14,078 nucleotides of DNA from Bacillota bacterium (GTDB taxonomy: Bacteria; Bacillota; DTU030): positions 1 through 14,078 of the forward strand of contig DUVO01000213.1 of assembly GCA_012841005.1 (NCBI GenBank). The letters run 5' to 3'. The notes beneath the pieces are model-generated. The model saw only the letters and a program-made list of their open reading frames with translations. It had not been told where the DNA came from and made no database searches. Made by a program: the position numbers and the translations under genes. Positions 1 through 7,356 of the stretch are shown piece by piece (within the stretch, counting starts at the first letter, position 1; each line of letters opens with the position of its first letter).

Positions 1-177
1 AATCCTTATCCTCTCTGCCCTTTCCTTCTCACAGGATTCTAGTTCGGCTTCCAACTCCTCCGACCTGCCAACCAAAAGGACCTCCAATTTCTCCCGCCTC
101 TGCAGGGCTGCTACGGCTCCCCGTACCAACTCCCGGGGTGCGTAGTCTCCCCCCATGGCATCAACGGCAATTTTCAC
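1..177 (-). CDS. plsX: PlsX, phosphate acyltransferase (N-terminal part, cut by window edge)
   Basis: PlsX converts acyl-ACP and phosphate into acyl-phosphate, the acyl donor that PlsY uses to start phospholipid synthesis at the membrane. Only the first 59 codons lie in the window; the frame is open to base 1. The product begins (M)KIAVDAMGGDYAPRE, the hallmark N-terminus of PlsX, and continues with a typical early segment (ELVRGAVAAL, then EVLLVG). The start is GTG at 177-175, chosen because AAGGAGGGG lies at 192-184 and the family motif begins exactly there. That ribosome binding site overlaps the stop codon of fapR (193-191), so the two genes are probably cotranscribed and translationally coupled. 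FapR should therefore control plsX through the promoter upstream of fapR. Identification is firm, although the rest of the protein is outside the window. Confidence 0.95.
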   Translation of the reverse strand, partial: MKIAVDAMGGDYAPRELVRGAVAALQRREKLEVLLVGRSEELEAELESCEKERAERIRI

Positions 178-190
178 CTTTTTCCCCTCC

Positions 191-754
191 TTATTGGGAC
201 AAGGAAACCAGAATAAACTTGGCCCGGAAAACCTCTTTATCCCGGCACCAGGTCCTGACCCAGATAAAATACTTATTCCCCCGCTGTCTCGTCACCTGGG
301 CCTGGGCCACCAGTCGATCGCCCACATACACCGGATGCTTATATTTGATATTGGCCACTCCGATAAGGGCAACCTCAGCGTCAACCAGGGCGATGGCCAG
401 GGATTCTGCCTGGGCATAGATATAATGGCCTCTGACCACCCGGCTCTTCTCAAAGACCATCTCAGAAGTAGTCTCCAAAAGAGAGAGGGCCCGTTTACCA
501 AGCTCTAATTCATAGAGCTCACCCACGATCTCTCTGCCACTTAAAGCCTTCAATTCCCTATAGGCCTGCCGGGCCATATCCTGGGAACGTTTCCGCATTT
601 CGGGAATCTTAAGCTCCAGCCGGTCTAAACGGATGGTCTGGGGACTGACACCAAAATACTGGGCAGCCTCCTCATCGGTTAAAAAGGGGTTCTCCTCCAG
701 CAGGGAAACCAGTTCCTGCTGCCGCTGTTGTTTTTGCTCGGAGCGCCGGGACAA
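191..754 (-). CDS. fapR: FapR, malonyl-CoA-responsive repressor of fatty acid and phospholipid genes
   Basis: FapR represses lipid-synthesis genes and is released from DNA when malonyl-CoA binds. The protein has about 187-190 residues, the usual size. The N-terminal helix-turn-helix contains FLTDEEAAQYFGVSPQTIRL and a following RLELKIPE, very like Bacillus FapR. The C-terminal hot-dog domain carries VVRGHYIYAQAESLAIALVD, where the Arg of RGH corresponds to the ligand-contacting arginine of known FapR proteins. Start choice: TTG at 754 has AGGTGG five bases upstream and gives a short MSRRSEQ N-terminus like that of B. subtilis. GTG at 763 is the alternative, but its ribosome binding site is poor. 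The gene has its own promoter and operator upstream and is followed after 13 bases by plsX, the usual target. FapR probably also represses its own transcription. Confidence 0.95.
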   Translation of the reverse strand: MSRRSEQKQQRQQELVSLLEENPFLTDEEAAQYFGVSPQTIRLDRLELKIPEMRKRSQDMARQAYRELKALSGREIVGELYELELGKRALSLLETTSEMVFEKSRVVRGHYIYAQAESLAIALVDAEVALIGVANIKYKHPVYVGDRLVAQAQVTRQRGNKYFIWVRTWCRDKEVFRAKFILVSLSQ

Positions 755-782
755 TTTTACCACCTACTTATAATATCTGCTC

Positions 783-799
783 ATACTATCTGGTAGTAA
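783..799 (-). promoter_or_regulatory. Probable FapR operator in front of fapR
   Basis: On the minus strand the 17-mer TTACTACCAGATAGTAT has TACTA and TAGTA arms around a central base; only the outermost pair and one inner pair fail to match. It resembles the FapR box as I remember it (TTAGTACCTRRTACTAA). It lies just downstream of the putative -10 element at 807-802, where a bound repressor would block initiation. The position and half-sites are read directly from the sequence; FapR binding is inferred from the family and the adjacent gene. Confidence 0.75.
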
Positions 800-801
800 A
801 T

Positions 802-831
802 AGTATACAACAGTATCAATGGTTGAAGCAA
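802..831 (-). promoter_or_regulatory. Sigma-A type promoter for fapR-plsX
   Basis: On the minus strand TTGCTT (831-826) and TATACT (807-802) are separated by 18 bases, a fair match to sigma-A elements. The predicted transcription start falls inside the FapR-type palindrome at 799-783. An alternative pair, TTGTAT with TAGTAT at 16-base spacing, overlaps the operator itself and cannot be excluded. Confidence 0.55.
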
Positions 832-855
832 GAAAATATGTGGATATAGTTCCAA

Positions 856-901
856 AAAAAACAAGGAAATCTCCCCCTTGTGGGTGATTTCCTTGTTTTT
901 T
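856..901 (-). terminator. Terminator downstream of rpmF (possibly bidirectional)
   Basis: A 16-base perfect inverted repeat (856-871 and 886-901) surrounds a 14-base loop that can form three further G-C pairs. The arm is AAAAAACAAGGAAATC on the plus strand, so the stem ends in an A run on one side and a T run on the other and can work in both directions. It lies 26 bases past the rpmF stop on the minus strand and separates the ylbN-rpmF transcript from the fapR promoter. Confidence 0.9.
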
Positions 902-926
902 CAGCCCCATACTTAAAATCTACTCT

Positions 927-1106
927 TTATTCTCCCTGGGTCACAACCTGGCGGTTTTTATAATAACCGCAGTTGGGACAGACCCTGTGGCTCAATTTTA
1001 GTTCGTGGCACCGCGGACAGGCAACTAAACCGGGTAAGGTCAGTTTCCAATGGGCACGGCGGCGGTCACGCCTGGTCCTGGTCATTTTTTTCTTCGGCAC
1101 AGCCAT
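927..1106 (-). CDS. rpmF: Ribosomal protein bL32
   Basis: This small gene encodes the large-subunit ribosomal protein bL32, 59 residues. The product starts MAVPKKKMTRTRRDRRRAHW, the classic bL32 N-terminus, and continues into a zinc ribbon with CPRC (30-33) and CPNC (43-46), so it is the zinc-binding form rather than the cysteine-less paralogue used under zinc starvation. It ends GYYKNRQVV plus TQGE, typical of the family. ATG at 1106 is preceded by AAGGGGTG with seven bases of spacing. It follows the YlbN/DUF177 gene after 47 bases, a pairing conserved across Firmicutes and many other bacteria, and is followed by a strong terminator at 901-856. Expression is probably driven by the promoter at 1737-1708. 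Confidence 0.98.
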   Translation of the reverse strand: MAVPKKKMTRTRRDRRRAHWKLTLPGLVACPRCHELKLSHRVCPNCGYYKNRQVVTQGE

Positions 1107-1153
1107 TCCTGGACACCCCTTTCCATACAGCCTTTAAATTCTTCTCTTATTAT

Positions 1154-1675
1154 TTATTCCCTTTCCAGCAATTTGCCCAAACTTGCCAACCGGGGATCCA
1201 CTTCCCGGCATCGGCAGCCACATTCACCAAGATTGAGATTATGGCCGCAATGGGGACACAGGCCCCGGCAGTCTTCCCGGCAAGTTGCTTTCATCGGCAG
1301 CTCTGCTAACAAATTTTCCCGAACTGCTGCAGTGAGATCGATAGTATTACCGGAAAAGAATGTGATTCCACCTTCCTGTTCCTTTCCATTCCCTTGCAAG
1401 CCCCCGGCATCAGAATATGCCTCATTGATGGCAACTTCAAGGTTTTGGGAGAATTCCTCCAGGCAACGACTGCAGCATAAACATACTTGTACCCTTATCT
1501 TGCCTTCTACCAAAATGACCCCGTCGACATTCTTGAGCCGTAACTCTGCCATAACCGGTGACAGGAGGGTTACCTCCTGATCTGCTTCCTCCTCAAAGGA
1601 GGGTAATGTCCCCTCAAGGCTGAGCTCAATCTGCGCCCCCGGGGTTTTTTTCAGATCGGCAACATCGATCTTCAC
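1154..1675 (-). CDS. YlbN/YceD-family protein (DUF177), partner of rpmF
   Basis: This is a DUF177 protein, a family linked to 23S rRNA and ribosome production because it almost always precedes rpmF and its loss affects 23S rRNA in plants and E. coli; the exact activity is unresolved. The product is about 173 residues. It shows the first cysteine cluster CLCCSRCLEEF (about residues 65-75) and the C-terminal GLCPHCGHNLN followed by ECGCRC, a conserved possible zinc site. The middle has an acidic, variable segment. The likely start is GTG at 1675, with GGAGG eight bases upstream, giving the N-terminus MKIDVADLKK. An in-frame TTG at 1702 would add nine residues but has its only AAGG directly against it. 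A near-perfect promoter lies just upstream. Confidence 0.93.
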   Translation of the reverse strand: MKIDVADLKKTPGAQIELSLEGTLPSFEEEADQEVTLLSPVMAELRLKNVDGVILVEGKIRVQVCLCCSRCLEEFSQNLEVAINEAYSDAGGLQGNGKEQEGGITFFSGNTIDLTAAVRENLLAELPMKATCREDCRGLCPHCGHNLNLGECGCRCREVDPRLASLGKLLERE

Positions 1676-1707
1676 AGGGGTTCCCTCCCCCCCACTAAAC
1701 AACCTTC

Positions 1708-1737
1708 ATTATAATTAGTATCCTTTCCCCTTGTCAA
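1708..1737 (-). promoter_or_regulatory. Strong sigma-A promoter for ylbN-rpmF
   Basis: On the minus strand a consensus TTGACA (1737-1732) and a consensus TATAAT (1713-1708) are separated by 18 bases. It lies 33 bases ahead of the GTG start of the DUF177 gene. Two direct copies of GAATCATT (1757-1750 and 1748-1741) lie immediately upstream of the -35 element. Both core hexamers are perfect, so this is the most convincing promoter in the window. Confidence 0.88.
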
Positions 1738-1812
1738 GTCAATGATTCTAATGATTCAGGTTAGAATAACAGGCCGGGTTCGTGTTGCTTTCGACCAGCA
1801 CAGGTTAACCAG

Positions 1813-3033
1813 CTACCGGCAACAGCACCGCCGGCCTTTGACCAGTTCCAGGGTGTCCTGGGCAATCATCAGTTCCTCATTGGTAGGAATGACATAGATC
1901 TTTACAGCTGAGCCGTCACGGCTTATCTCCGCTTCTTTCCCCCGGATCTTGTTCTTTTCGGGATCTATTTCTGCCCCCAAAAATTCCAGACCCTGGCAAA
2001 TCCTTTCCCGGATGGCAATACCATTTTCACCGATGCCGGCCGTAAAGACTATGGCATCTATCCCGCCCATGGCAGCAGCATAGGAACCGATATATTTCCG
2101 GTTCTGATAAGCGAACATATCCAGGGCTAGCTGAGCCCTTTCGTTGCCCTTCTCCGCCGCCTCTTCAATATCCCGCATGTCATTGCTCACGCCGGATATT
2201 CCCAGCAAACCGCTTTTTTTGTAGAGAATATTGTTCATTTCGGCGGCAGCCAGCCCCTCCTTTTCCATCAAGTAGGGGAGGACCGCAGGATCCACATCAC
2301 CACAGCGGGTGCCCATGATGGGTCCCGAGATGGTGCCAAAACCCAGGCTGGTATCAATGGAAATGCCATTCTTGACGGCTGTCAAGCTGCAGCCGTTGCC
2401 CAGGTGGCAAGTGACAATTTTCAATTCCGCCAGGGGGCGGCCCATGAGCCTGGCACACCGCCGGGCCACATACTTGTGGGAGGTACCATGGAAACCATAC
2501 CGGCGGACAGCAAATTTCTCATAATACTCGTACGGTAACCCGTAAATATGGGCTTCCCGGGGAACCGTCTGGTGGAAGGCAGTGTCAAAGACGGCCACCT
2601 GGGGAACTCCCGTCATCAAACTGCTGCACGCCTCGATTCCCATAATATTGGCCGGATTATGCAGGGGAGCCATTTCCGAACACTCGCGGAGAACTCCCAT
2701 AACTTCCTCATCAATAATAACTGAATCAGCGAATTTCTCACCGCCGTGAACTACCCGGTGGCCGACGGCGTCAATTTCCCCCATATCCTTTATAACTCCA
2801 TGGTTTTCGTCCTGTAAGGCGGCAATAACCATCTGGATGCCCACCTTGTGATCGGGAACCTCGCTGGAGATTTTTACCTTTGCTCCCGCATCCCCATTGG
2901 GAATATGGGTGAGCAGGGACCCCGGAATACCGATCCTTTCCAGCAATCCCTGGGCCATGACCTTCTCCTGCTCCATATCGATTAGCTGGTACTTGAGGGA
3001 AGAGCTGCCACAGTTTAATACCAATATCTTCAT
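1813..3033 (-). CDS. ackA: Acetate kinase
   Basis: Acetate kinase interconverts acetyl-phosphate plus ADP with acetate plus ATP, the ATP-yielding last step of acetate formation in the cytoplasm. The product has 406 residues, close to the usual 400. All key residues known from the Methanosarcina enzyme can be placed with an offset of two: Asn7 in [10 protein letters not shown], Arg93 in GHRVVHGG, Asp150 in VFDTAFHQT, His182 in GFHGTSHKY, Arg243 in GTRCGDVDP and Glu386 in PTNEEL. The phosphate-binding loops CHLGNGCS and TAGIGENG are intact. ATG at 3033 has AGGAAGGG upstream. It follows pta after 24 bases, so the two are almost certainly one operon. The C-terminus ends with an unusual Arg-Arg-Cys-Cys-Cys-Arg tail. 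No clear terminator is seen after the stop before the ylbN promoter. Confidence 0.98.
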   Translation of the reverse strand: MKILVLNCGSSSLKYQLIDMEQEKVMAQGLLERIGIPGSLLTHIPNGDAGAKVKISSEVPDHKVGIQMVIAALQDENHGVIKDMGEIDAVGHRVVHGGEKFADSVIIDEEVMGVLRECSEMAPLHNPANIMGIEACSSLMTGVPQVAVFDTAFHQTVPREAHIYGLPYEYYEKFAVRRYGFHGTSHKYVARRCARLMGRPLAELKIVTCHLGNGCSLTAVKNGISIDTSLGFGTISGPIMGTRCGDVDPAVLPYLMEKEGLAAAEMNNILYKKSGLLGISGVSNDMRDIEEAAEKGNERAQLALDMFAYQNRKYIGSYAAAMGGIDAIVFTAGIGENGIAIRERICQGLEFLGAEIDPEKNKIRGKEAEISRDGSAVKIYVIPTNEELMIAQDTLELVKGRRCCCR

Positions 3034-3057
3034 AATAACCCTTCCTCCCTTCGCATA

Positions 3058-4053
3058 TTATCCCTGGGCCTGAACGGCCGTAATAGCGATGACGTTGACA
3101 ATATCCTCCACACTGCACCCCCGGGAAAGGTCGTTAACGGGCCGTGCCATTCCCTGGGTAACGGGTCCTACCGCCCTTGCCCGGGCCAGACGTTCCACCA
3201 GTTTATAACCGATATTTCCTGCCTGTAGATCCGGGAAGATGAGGACGTTTGCCTTCCCGGCTATTTCGCTCCCCGGAGCTTTTTTGGCACCGATAGCCGG
3301 GACAATGGCTGCATCAAGCTGCAGTTCCCCGTCAGCCAAAAGCTGGGGGGCCTTTTCCCGCACCAGGTTGGTTGCCTGTACCACCTTGTGCACCAGCGGG
3401 TGCTGGGCACTCCCCTTGGTCGAGAAGGAAAGAAGGGCAACCCGTGGCTCCATCCCCAACAGGGATGTGGCCGTTTGGGCCGATGCGATGGCAATCTCAG
3501 CCAGTTGTTCCGCCGTTGGTTCGGGATTCAGAGCACAATCGGTGAAAACGAAAACCCCGTCCTGCCCCATGGCACAATTGGGAACAATCATGATGAAAGC
3601 ACTGGAAACAATAGAGATGCCCGGAGCCGTCTTTATAATCTGTAAGGCCGGGCGAAAGGTATCAGCTGTAGTATTGACAGCCCCTGCTACATAACCATCG
3701 GCATCCCCCGCTTTGACCATCATTGCCGCATAATACATGGGTTCGGCAATCAGTTCCCGGGCTTTTTCCATGGTTAACCCCTTATGGCGACGCAGTTCAT
3801 AGAGGGTTTTGCTGTACTCCTCAGTTTTAGGTGATGATTTTGGGTCTAAAATCTCAATTCCGTCCAGATCTGCCCCCGCCTTCGCAGCAGCCGCCTCAAT
3901 CTCCGCCCGATTGCCCAGGAGTATGGGGTTGGCAGTCCCCTCGGCTTTAACAATGGGTGCAGCCTTCAACATCCGCTCATCCAGGGCCTCGGGCAAGACA
4001 ATTGATTTTACCTGATTTTTCGCCTTCTCTTTGATCCGGGTTAAAACATCCAC
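3058..4053 (-). CDS. pta: Phosphate acetyltransferase (phosphotransacetylase)
   Basis: Pta transfers the acetyl group of acetyl-CoA to phosphate, giving acetyl-phosphate for AckA. The product is about 331 residues, the size of the short single-domain Pta. It contains VVASAVNT-like substrate segments (here [18 protein letters not shown]), [46 protein letters not shown] and the C-terminal [14 protein letters not shown]. The Ser-Arg of DLSRG near residues 310-311 matches the active-site Ser309/Arg310 of Methanosarcina Pta. The start is GTG at 4053 with GGGAGG eight bases upstream; the open frame reaches an ATG at 4149, but that extra stretch is hydrophobic and unlike Pta. Together with ackA it forms a substrate-level phosphorylation module and replaces the PduL type found in some related acetogens. 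Confidence 0.97.
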   Translation of the reverse strand: MDVLTRIKEKAKNQVKSIVLPEALDERMLKAAPIVKAEGTANPILLGNRAEIEAAAAKAGADLDGIEILDPKSSPKTEEYSKTLYELRRHKGLTMEKARELIAEPMYYAAMMVKAGDADGYVAGAVNTTADTFRPALQIIKTAPGISIVSSAFIMIVPNCAMGQDGVFVFTDCALNPEPTAEQLAEIAIASAQTATSLLGMEPRVALLSFSTKGSAQHPLVHKVVQATNLVREKAPQLLADGELQLDAAIVPAIGAKKAPGSEIAGKANVLIFPDLQAGNIGYKLVERLARARAVGPVTQGMARPVNDLSRGCSVEDIVNVIAITAVQAQG

Positions 4054-4384
4054 CTTGGCAACCTCCCTCACAATAATGTTTAGAACACAGGCGCAAGGAA
4101 AACAATAGAGCAGTACAGGCATTAAATATTCTTCCCCGTTCCTTACCATCTACACAACAGGTTGGAGCAGTTAATCCCGGTCCTGCCTAGCCCCTGTCTA
4201 CAACTAGTTTCTAACTATAGTACTATCTACACCACTTGTTGAGATTCCCTACACTCCTGTGTTGACAGCCCTTTTTCCCTTTCGACACGAAGATGGAAAT
4301 TCCTTCTCAGCTTGTTAAATAAGGAACAAGGACGGGGCAGGAACTCAAGGGGTTATCCCGAATATCCCCCATGAGGTGAGAACA
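4054..4384. other. Divergent intergenic region between pta and tmcAL
   Basis: This 331-base gap must hold the promoters of pta (minus) and tmcAL (plus), but I see no convincing pair of elements. A TTGACA at 4262-4267 on the plus strand has no good -10 at 16-18 bases. Four spaced CTACA-type words occur (TCTACA at 4149, 4197 and 4226; CCTACA at 4248). A small hairpin, GGGGTTAT / ATATCCCC with one mismatch (4349-4369), ends four bases before the tmcAL ribosome binding site. Confidence 0.5.
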
Positions 4385-5674
4385 ATGCTGGTAACGGGAG
4401 TAATTGCCGAATACAACCCCTTTCATCATGGACACAGCCATCACCTGAAGGAGGCACGGCGTTTGACTGGAGCCGATTTCCTCCTCTGCATACTAAGCGG
4501 CAACTTCACCCAGCGGGGGGAACCGGCCGTGGTGAACAAATGGGCCCGGACAAGGATGGCCCTGGAAAATGGTGCGGATCTGGTTTTCGAATTGCCGGTA
4601 GTATATGCGGTCCGCCACGCCCAGGGATTCGCCGCCGGGGCTGTCAAGCTGCTGGAAGCCACCGGGGTAGTGGATTACCTGGTATTTGGCAGTGAACACG
4701 GGCATACCCCAGAATTAAAAGCCCTGGCCGACTTTTTGGGCCAGGAGAACCTTCCCTTTCGTGAAAGGTTGAAAACCTACCTGGAACAAGGGTACCCTTT
4801 CCCGGCCGCCCGGTCCATGAGCCTTATTGATTACCATAAACAAAAGGACATCCCCGGATTGGAAGGACTGACACCAGAAGGGGTAAATACCCTGGTTCGC
4901 CATCCCAATAACATCCTTGGCCTGGAATATCTGCAGGCCCTTAAGCAGATAAAGAGCGCTATCCGCCCCCTCACCATCCCCCGCCTGGGAGCCGGGTACC
5001 ATGAAAAGAAACTGACAACAAGGATTGCTAGTGCCACCGCCATCAGACTTGCCCTGCACAATAAAAACCGGAACTCCCCCTTGCTCAAGTTCATGCCGCC
5101 CAAAGCCTGGCGGATTCTCCTGGAGGAAATAAATGAAGGCAGGGCTCCCGTCTTCCTCGATTCCTTTGCTCCCCAAATCATTGCCTTACTGCGGCGGACA
5201 CCCCTTGCCGAGCTCAGGCAAATCGCCGGTGTCGGGGAAGGATTGGAAAACCGCCTCAAAGGCGTAGCCTCTTCTTCGGGCACCATCGAGGCCCTCCTGG
5301 CCGGGCTAAAGACCAAACGCTATACCCATACCCGCCTCCAGAGGCTGCTCCTTCATCTCCTCTTCAATTTTACCGGGGAAGATGCCAGTGACTTCTCCCC
5401 CCAGAGAGAGCCCTGTTACCTGCGCCTGTTGGGATTCACACCCCGGGGCAGGCAACTGCTCAAGTGCATTAAAAAAAGGGCAACCCTGCCCCTCGTCACA
5501 AAACCGGCCCGGGACCTTGTGCCCCACATCCAGACATCCCAACGAACAGCCCGGATGTGGGAATTGGAATGCCTTGCCACCGATCTCTATGTTTTGGCCT
5601 ATCCCTGCCCCCGGGCCCATCAGGCGGGACAGGATTACACCCAACCCCTGGTAATTACCACTGGTGATGGGTAG
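4385..5674 (+). CDS. tmcAL: tRNA(Met) cytidine acetate ligase TmcAL (YlbM)
   Basis: TmcAL makes N4-acetylcytidine at the wobble position of elongator tRNA-Met from acetate and ATP, through acetyl-adenylate. The product has about 429 residues, normal for the family. The N-terminal nucleotidyltransferase-like domain carries GVIAEYNPFHHGH (about 5-17), then CILSGNFTQRGEPAVVNKW, VFELPVVYAV and LVFGSEHG, all family signatures; later come RHPNNILGLEYL and SATAIRLAL. ATG at 4385 is preferred because AGGTGA lies five bases upstream; an in-frame GTG at 4376 overlaps that site. The gene runs divergently from pta-ackA, whose product acetate is its substrate, and its last 20 bases overlap the 3' end of the convergent secreted-protein gene. 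The B. subtilis orthologue ylbM occupies the same neighbourhood. Confidence 0.95.
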   Translation: MLVTGVIAEYNPFHHGHSHHLKEARRLTGADFLLCILSGNFTQRGEPAVVNKWARTRMALENGADLVFELPVVYAVRHAQGFAAGAVKLLEATGVVDYLVFGSEHGHTPELKALADFLGQENLPFRERLKTYLEQGYPFPAARSMSLIDYHKQKDIPGLEGLTPEGVNTLVRHPNNILGLEYLQALKQIKSAIRPLTIPRLGAGYHEKKLTTRIASATAIRLALHNKNRNSPLLKFMPPKAWRILLEEINEGRAPVFLDSFAPQIIALLRRTPLAELRQIAGVGEGLENRLKGVASSSGTIEALLAGLKTKRYTHTRLQRLLLHLLFNFTGEDASDFSPQREPCYLRLLGFTPRGRQLLKCIKKRATLPLVTKPARDLVPHIQTSQRTARMWELECLATDLYVLAYPCPRAHQAGQDYTQPLVITTGDG

Positions 5675-6503
5675 GATGCTTTAAGCTTCCGGCCGCCTCC
5701 AGAACCATGTCCTGGTGTTCGGGATCGGGTTCCCCGGTCCTGTGAATTGCACTCCCCATAAAATGCAGGCAAAAATGCCCGGGGAAATTATTCCCGGTAA
5801 TATCGGCCTGGCCATGGGGCATACCATTTATGGAACCTGCAATTGACCGCTGGCCAATCTGCACTATCACCGCCCGCCGGGCCCAACTCCATTCTCCCCC
5901 GTATATACCCTTCAGGGTAATTGTATCCTGGGGCGTCACAGGTTCTATGTCCATATGGTAATGACCACCGCGGCGTTTAGCTTGAAAGGTTATACCCGTT
6001 TCTACATCCCTGATGGTGATAATGCTCCCCACCGGTACCAGCAGATCAATTTCAGGCCAGGCTGCCAATTCACCCTGCACAACTCTTTCTTCCCTACCAC
6101 CCCTCCCCGCCATTTGGCCTGCTCCCGGGGAACTTCTATCCGGGGGCAGAACATCCCGTTGGAGCAGCAGGTCCCAGGGTTCGGCCTTACAGAGCAGTTC
6201 TAAACCCGAAAGAGAAGTACAAAGCCCTAGGCTTTCAGTAAACCCTATCCCCGGGACAATAGTTTTTACCGGATAGGTAGCCAACAGCCATGTCGACATG
6301 GGATCAGGTGTTATGGAGTCCAAGCCGACATTAGAGAGCCTTTCCCTGTCATTGGCCCACGGGTCCGCCAGCCCCAGGCTGCCATCCTCCCTTTGGGAGC
6401 GGCCCTCTTCCTCCCCGGACAGAAGAAGAAGCAGGAGACAACATAAGAAAACCAGCATCCATCTCCTTTTTATGACACATCCCACCTTTCTGTCTTCTCC
6501 CAA
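5655..6503 (-). CDS. Secreted or membrane-anchored protein of unknown function with conserved His/Cys motifs
   Basis: I do not recognise a named family. The product has up to 282 residues. A KRRW patch followed by a strongly hydrophobic stretch (about residues 15-29) looks like a signal peptide or single anchor. Then comes a poorly conserved linker (30-150) and a compact C-terminal domain (about 150-272) with VPVGSIITIRDVETG, HYHMDIEP, GGEWSWARRAV, INGMPHG and GHFCLHFMGSAIH, and then EHQ. His183, Asp185, His230, His243, Cys245, His247, His254 and His263 look like possible catalytic or metal ligands. I believe similar domains occur in spore-forming Clostridia, but this is from memory. The start is uncertain: TTG at 6503 (AAAGG seven bases upstream) or GTG at 6485. 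It follows the patatin gene after 62 bases on the same strand, so an operon is likely. In B. subtilis this slot holds ylbL, a PDZ protease to which I see no resemblance. Confidence 0.85.
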   Translation of the reverse strand: MGEDRKVGCVIKRRWMLVFLCCLLLLLLSGEEEGRSQREDGSLGLADPWANDRERLSNVGLDSITPDPMSTWLLATYPVKTIVPGIGFTESLGLCTSLSGLELLCKAEPWDLLLQRDVLPPDRSSPGAGQMAGRGGREERVVQGELAAWPEIDLLVPVGSIITIRDVETGITFQAKRRGGHYHMDIEPVTPQDTITLKGIYGGEWSWARRAVIVQIGQRSIAGSINGMPHGQADITGNNFPGHFCLHFMGSAIHRTGEPDPEHQDMVLEAAGSLKHPTHHQW

Positions 6504-6565
6504 AGGATAACCTTTATCCTCTACCGGCCGCCACCCACCGGGGCCAACAGCAGTAAGGAACCTTC

Positions 6566-7339
6566 TCAGTCAAGGAGGGACTTAATCAGAGGCAGGGAGC
6601 GGCGGGCTGCTTCGGCCCCCTCCTGGATACATCTCTCCACATTATCCAGGCGGGCCGGACTAATATCTTCTACATTGGGCTCAATTACCACATCAGCTTC
6701 TTGTAATCTGCCGGCCATAACCTGGGTCTGGAGGATGGCAAAGGACTGGAGGATTATATCGGCAACATTGTGGAGGCGGTTCTGGGTAACAGACGGTTTA
6801 ATGTTAACAGCGATCACCCTCTCCGCCCCCATTGCCCGTACTGTACTTATGGGTACCCGGTTCACCAGACCGCCATCGACGAGCACCTGCCTTCCCTGGC
6901 GGACAGGGGTAAAGATGCCGGGTATGGCGATACTGGCCCGCACTGCTTCAACTACCTGCCCTTCCCGGAAGATAACCTCCGTCCCACTGCGCAAATCGGT
7001 GGCTACAACAGCCAGGGGAACTTGAAGCTCTGCAAAGGTGATATCCCGGAGGAACAGGCGCAATAGTTCCGTCACACTTTTTCCCAGCAGCAGTCCCTGT
7101 CTTGGAAAAACTGAATCAATCAGGTGCCGCAGGCGCAGGTGTTTGGCGATATCGCCCAGCATTTTCAGATCACTGCCTGCAGCATAAAAGGCACCGACAA
7201 GGGCCCCGATACTGGTTCCGGCCACAAAGTCGACTGTTATTCCCTCTTCTTTTAAAGCCTGCAAAAAGCCCAGATGACACAGCCCCCGCAATGCGCCGGC
7301 ACCCAAAGCCAAGCCAATTTTTGTTTTCCTCCCTGCCAC
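6566..7339 (-). CDS. Patatin-like phospholipase / NTE-family esterase (YlbK-like)
   Basis: This is a patatin-fold serine hydrolase of the bacterial NTE-like (RssA/YlbK) group, likely acting on lipid esters; its physiological substrate is unknown. The product has 257 residues. The oxyanion-hole motif is GAGALRG (13-19), the nucleophile elbow is GTSIG with Ser43, and the catalytic aspartate is Asp155 in VDGGLVNRVP. The Ser-Asp dyad is therefore complete. There is no signal peptide, so the protein is probably cytosolic or membrane-peripheral. The start is GTG at 7339, preceded by GGGGAGGGG at a spacing of five. B. subtilis ylbK lies in the equivalent position between ylbJ and ylbM, which supports orthology. 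It is followed by the unknown secreted protein on the same strand. A degenerate period-7 repeat begins 18 bases upstream of the start. Confidence 0.93.
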   Translation of the reverse strand: MAGRKTKIGLALGAGALRGLCHLGFLQALKEEGITVDFVAGTSIGALVGAFYAAGSDLKMLGDIAKHLRLRHLIDSVFPRQGLLLGKSVTELLRLFLRDITFAELQVPLAVVATDLRSGTEVIFREGQVVEAVRASIAIPGIFTPVRQGRQVLVDGGLVNRVPISTVRAMGAERVIAVNIKPSVTQNRLHNVADIILQSFAILQTQVMAGRLQEADVVIEPNVEDISPARLDNVERCIQEGAEAARRSLPLIKSLLD

Positions 7340-7356
7340 TCTTACCCCTCCCCGCT

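Noticed and set aside
1050..1580. A 176-codon plus-strand frame across rpmF and the DUF177 gene
   Set aside because: Antisense to two recognised genes; the Ser/Pro/Arg-rich translation is typical of a shadow frame.
4054..4149. A 32-residue N-terminal extension of Pta up to ATG 4149
   Set aside because: The extension is unrelated to Pta, while GTG at 4053 has a good ribosome binding site and gives the family length.
4262..4290. A sigma-A promoter built on TTGACA at 4262
   Set aside because: The sequences at 16-18 bases downstream (ACACGA region) do not resemble a -10 element.
6505..6519. Small hairpin GGATAA-CCT-TTATCC between the patatin gene and the secreted-protein gene
   Set aside because: The stem is only six bases and no T run follows on either strand, so a terminator is not supported.
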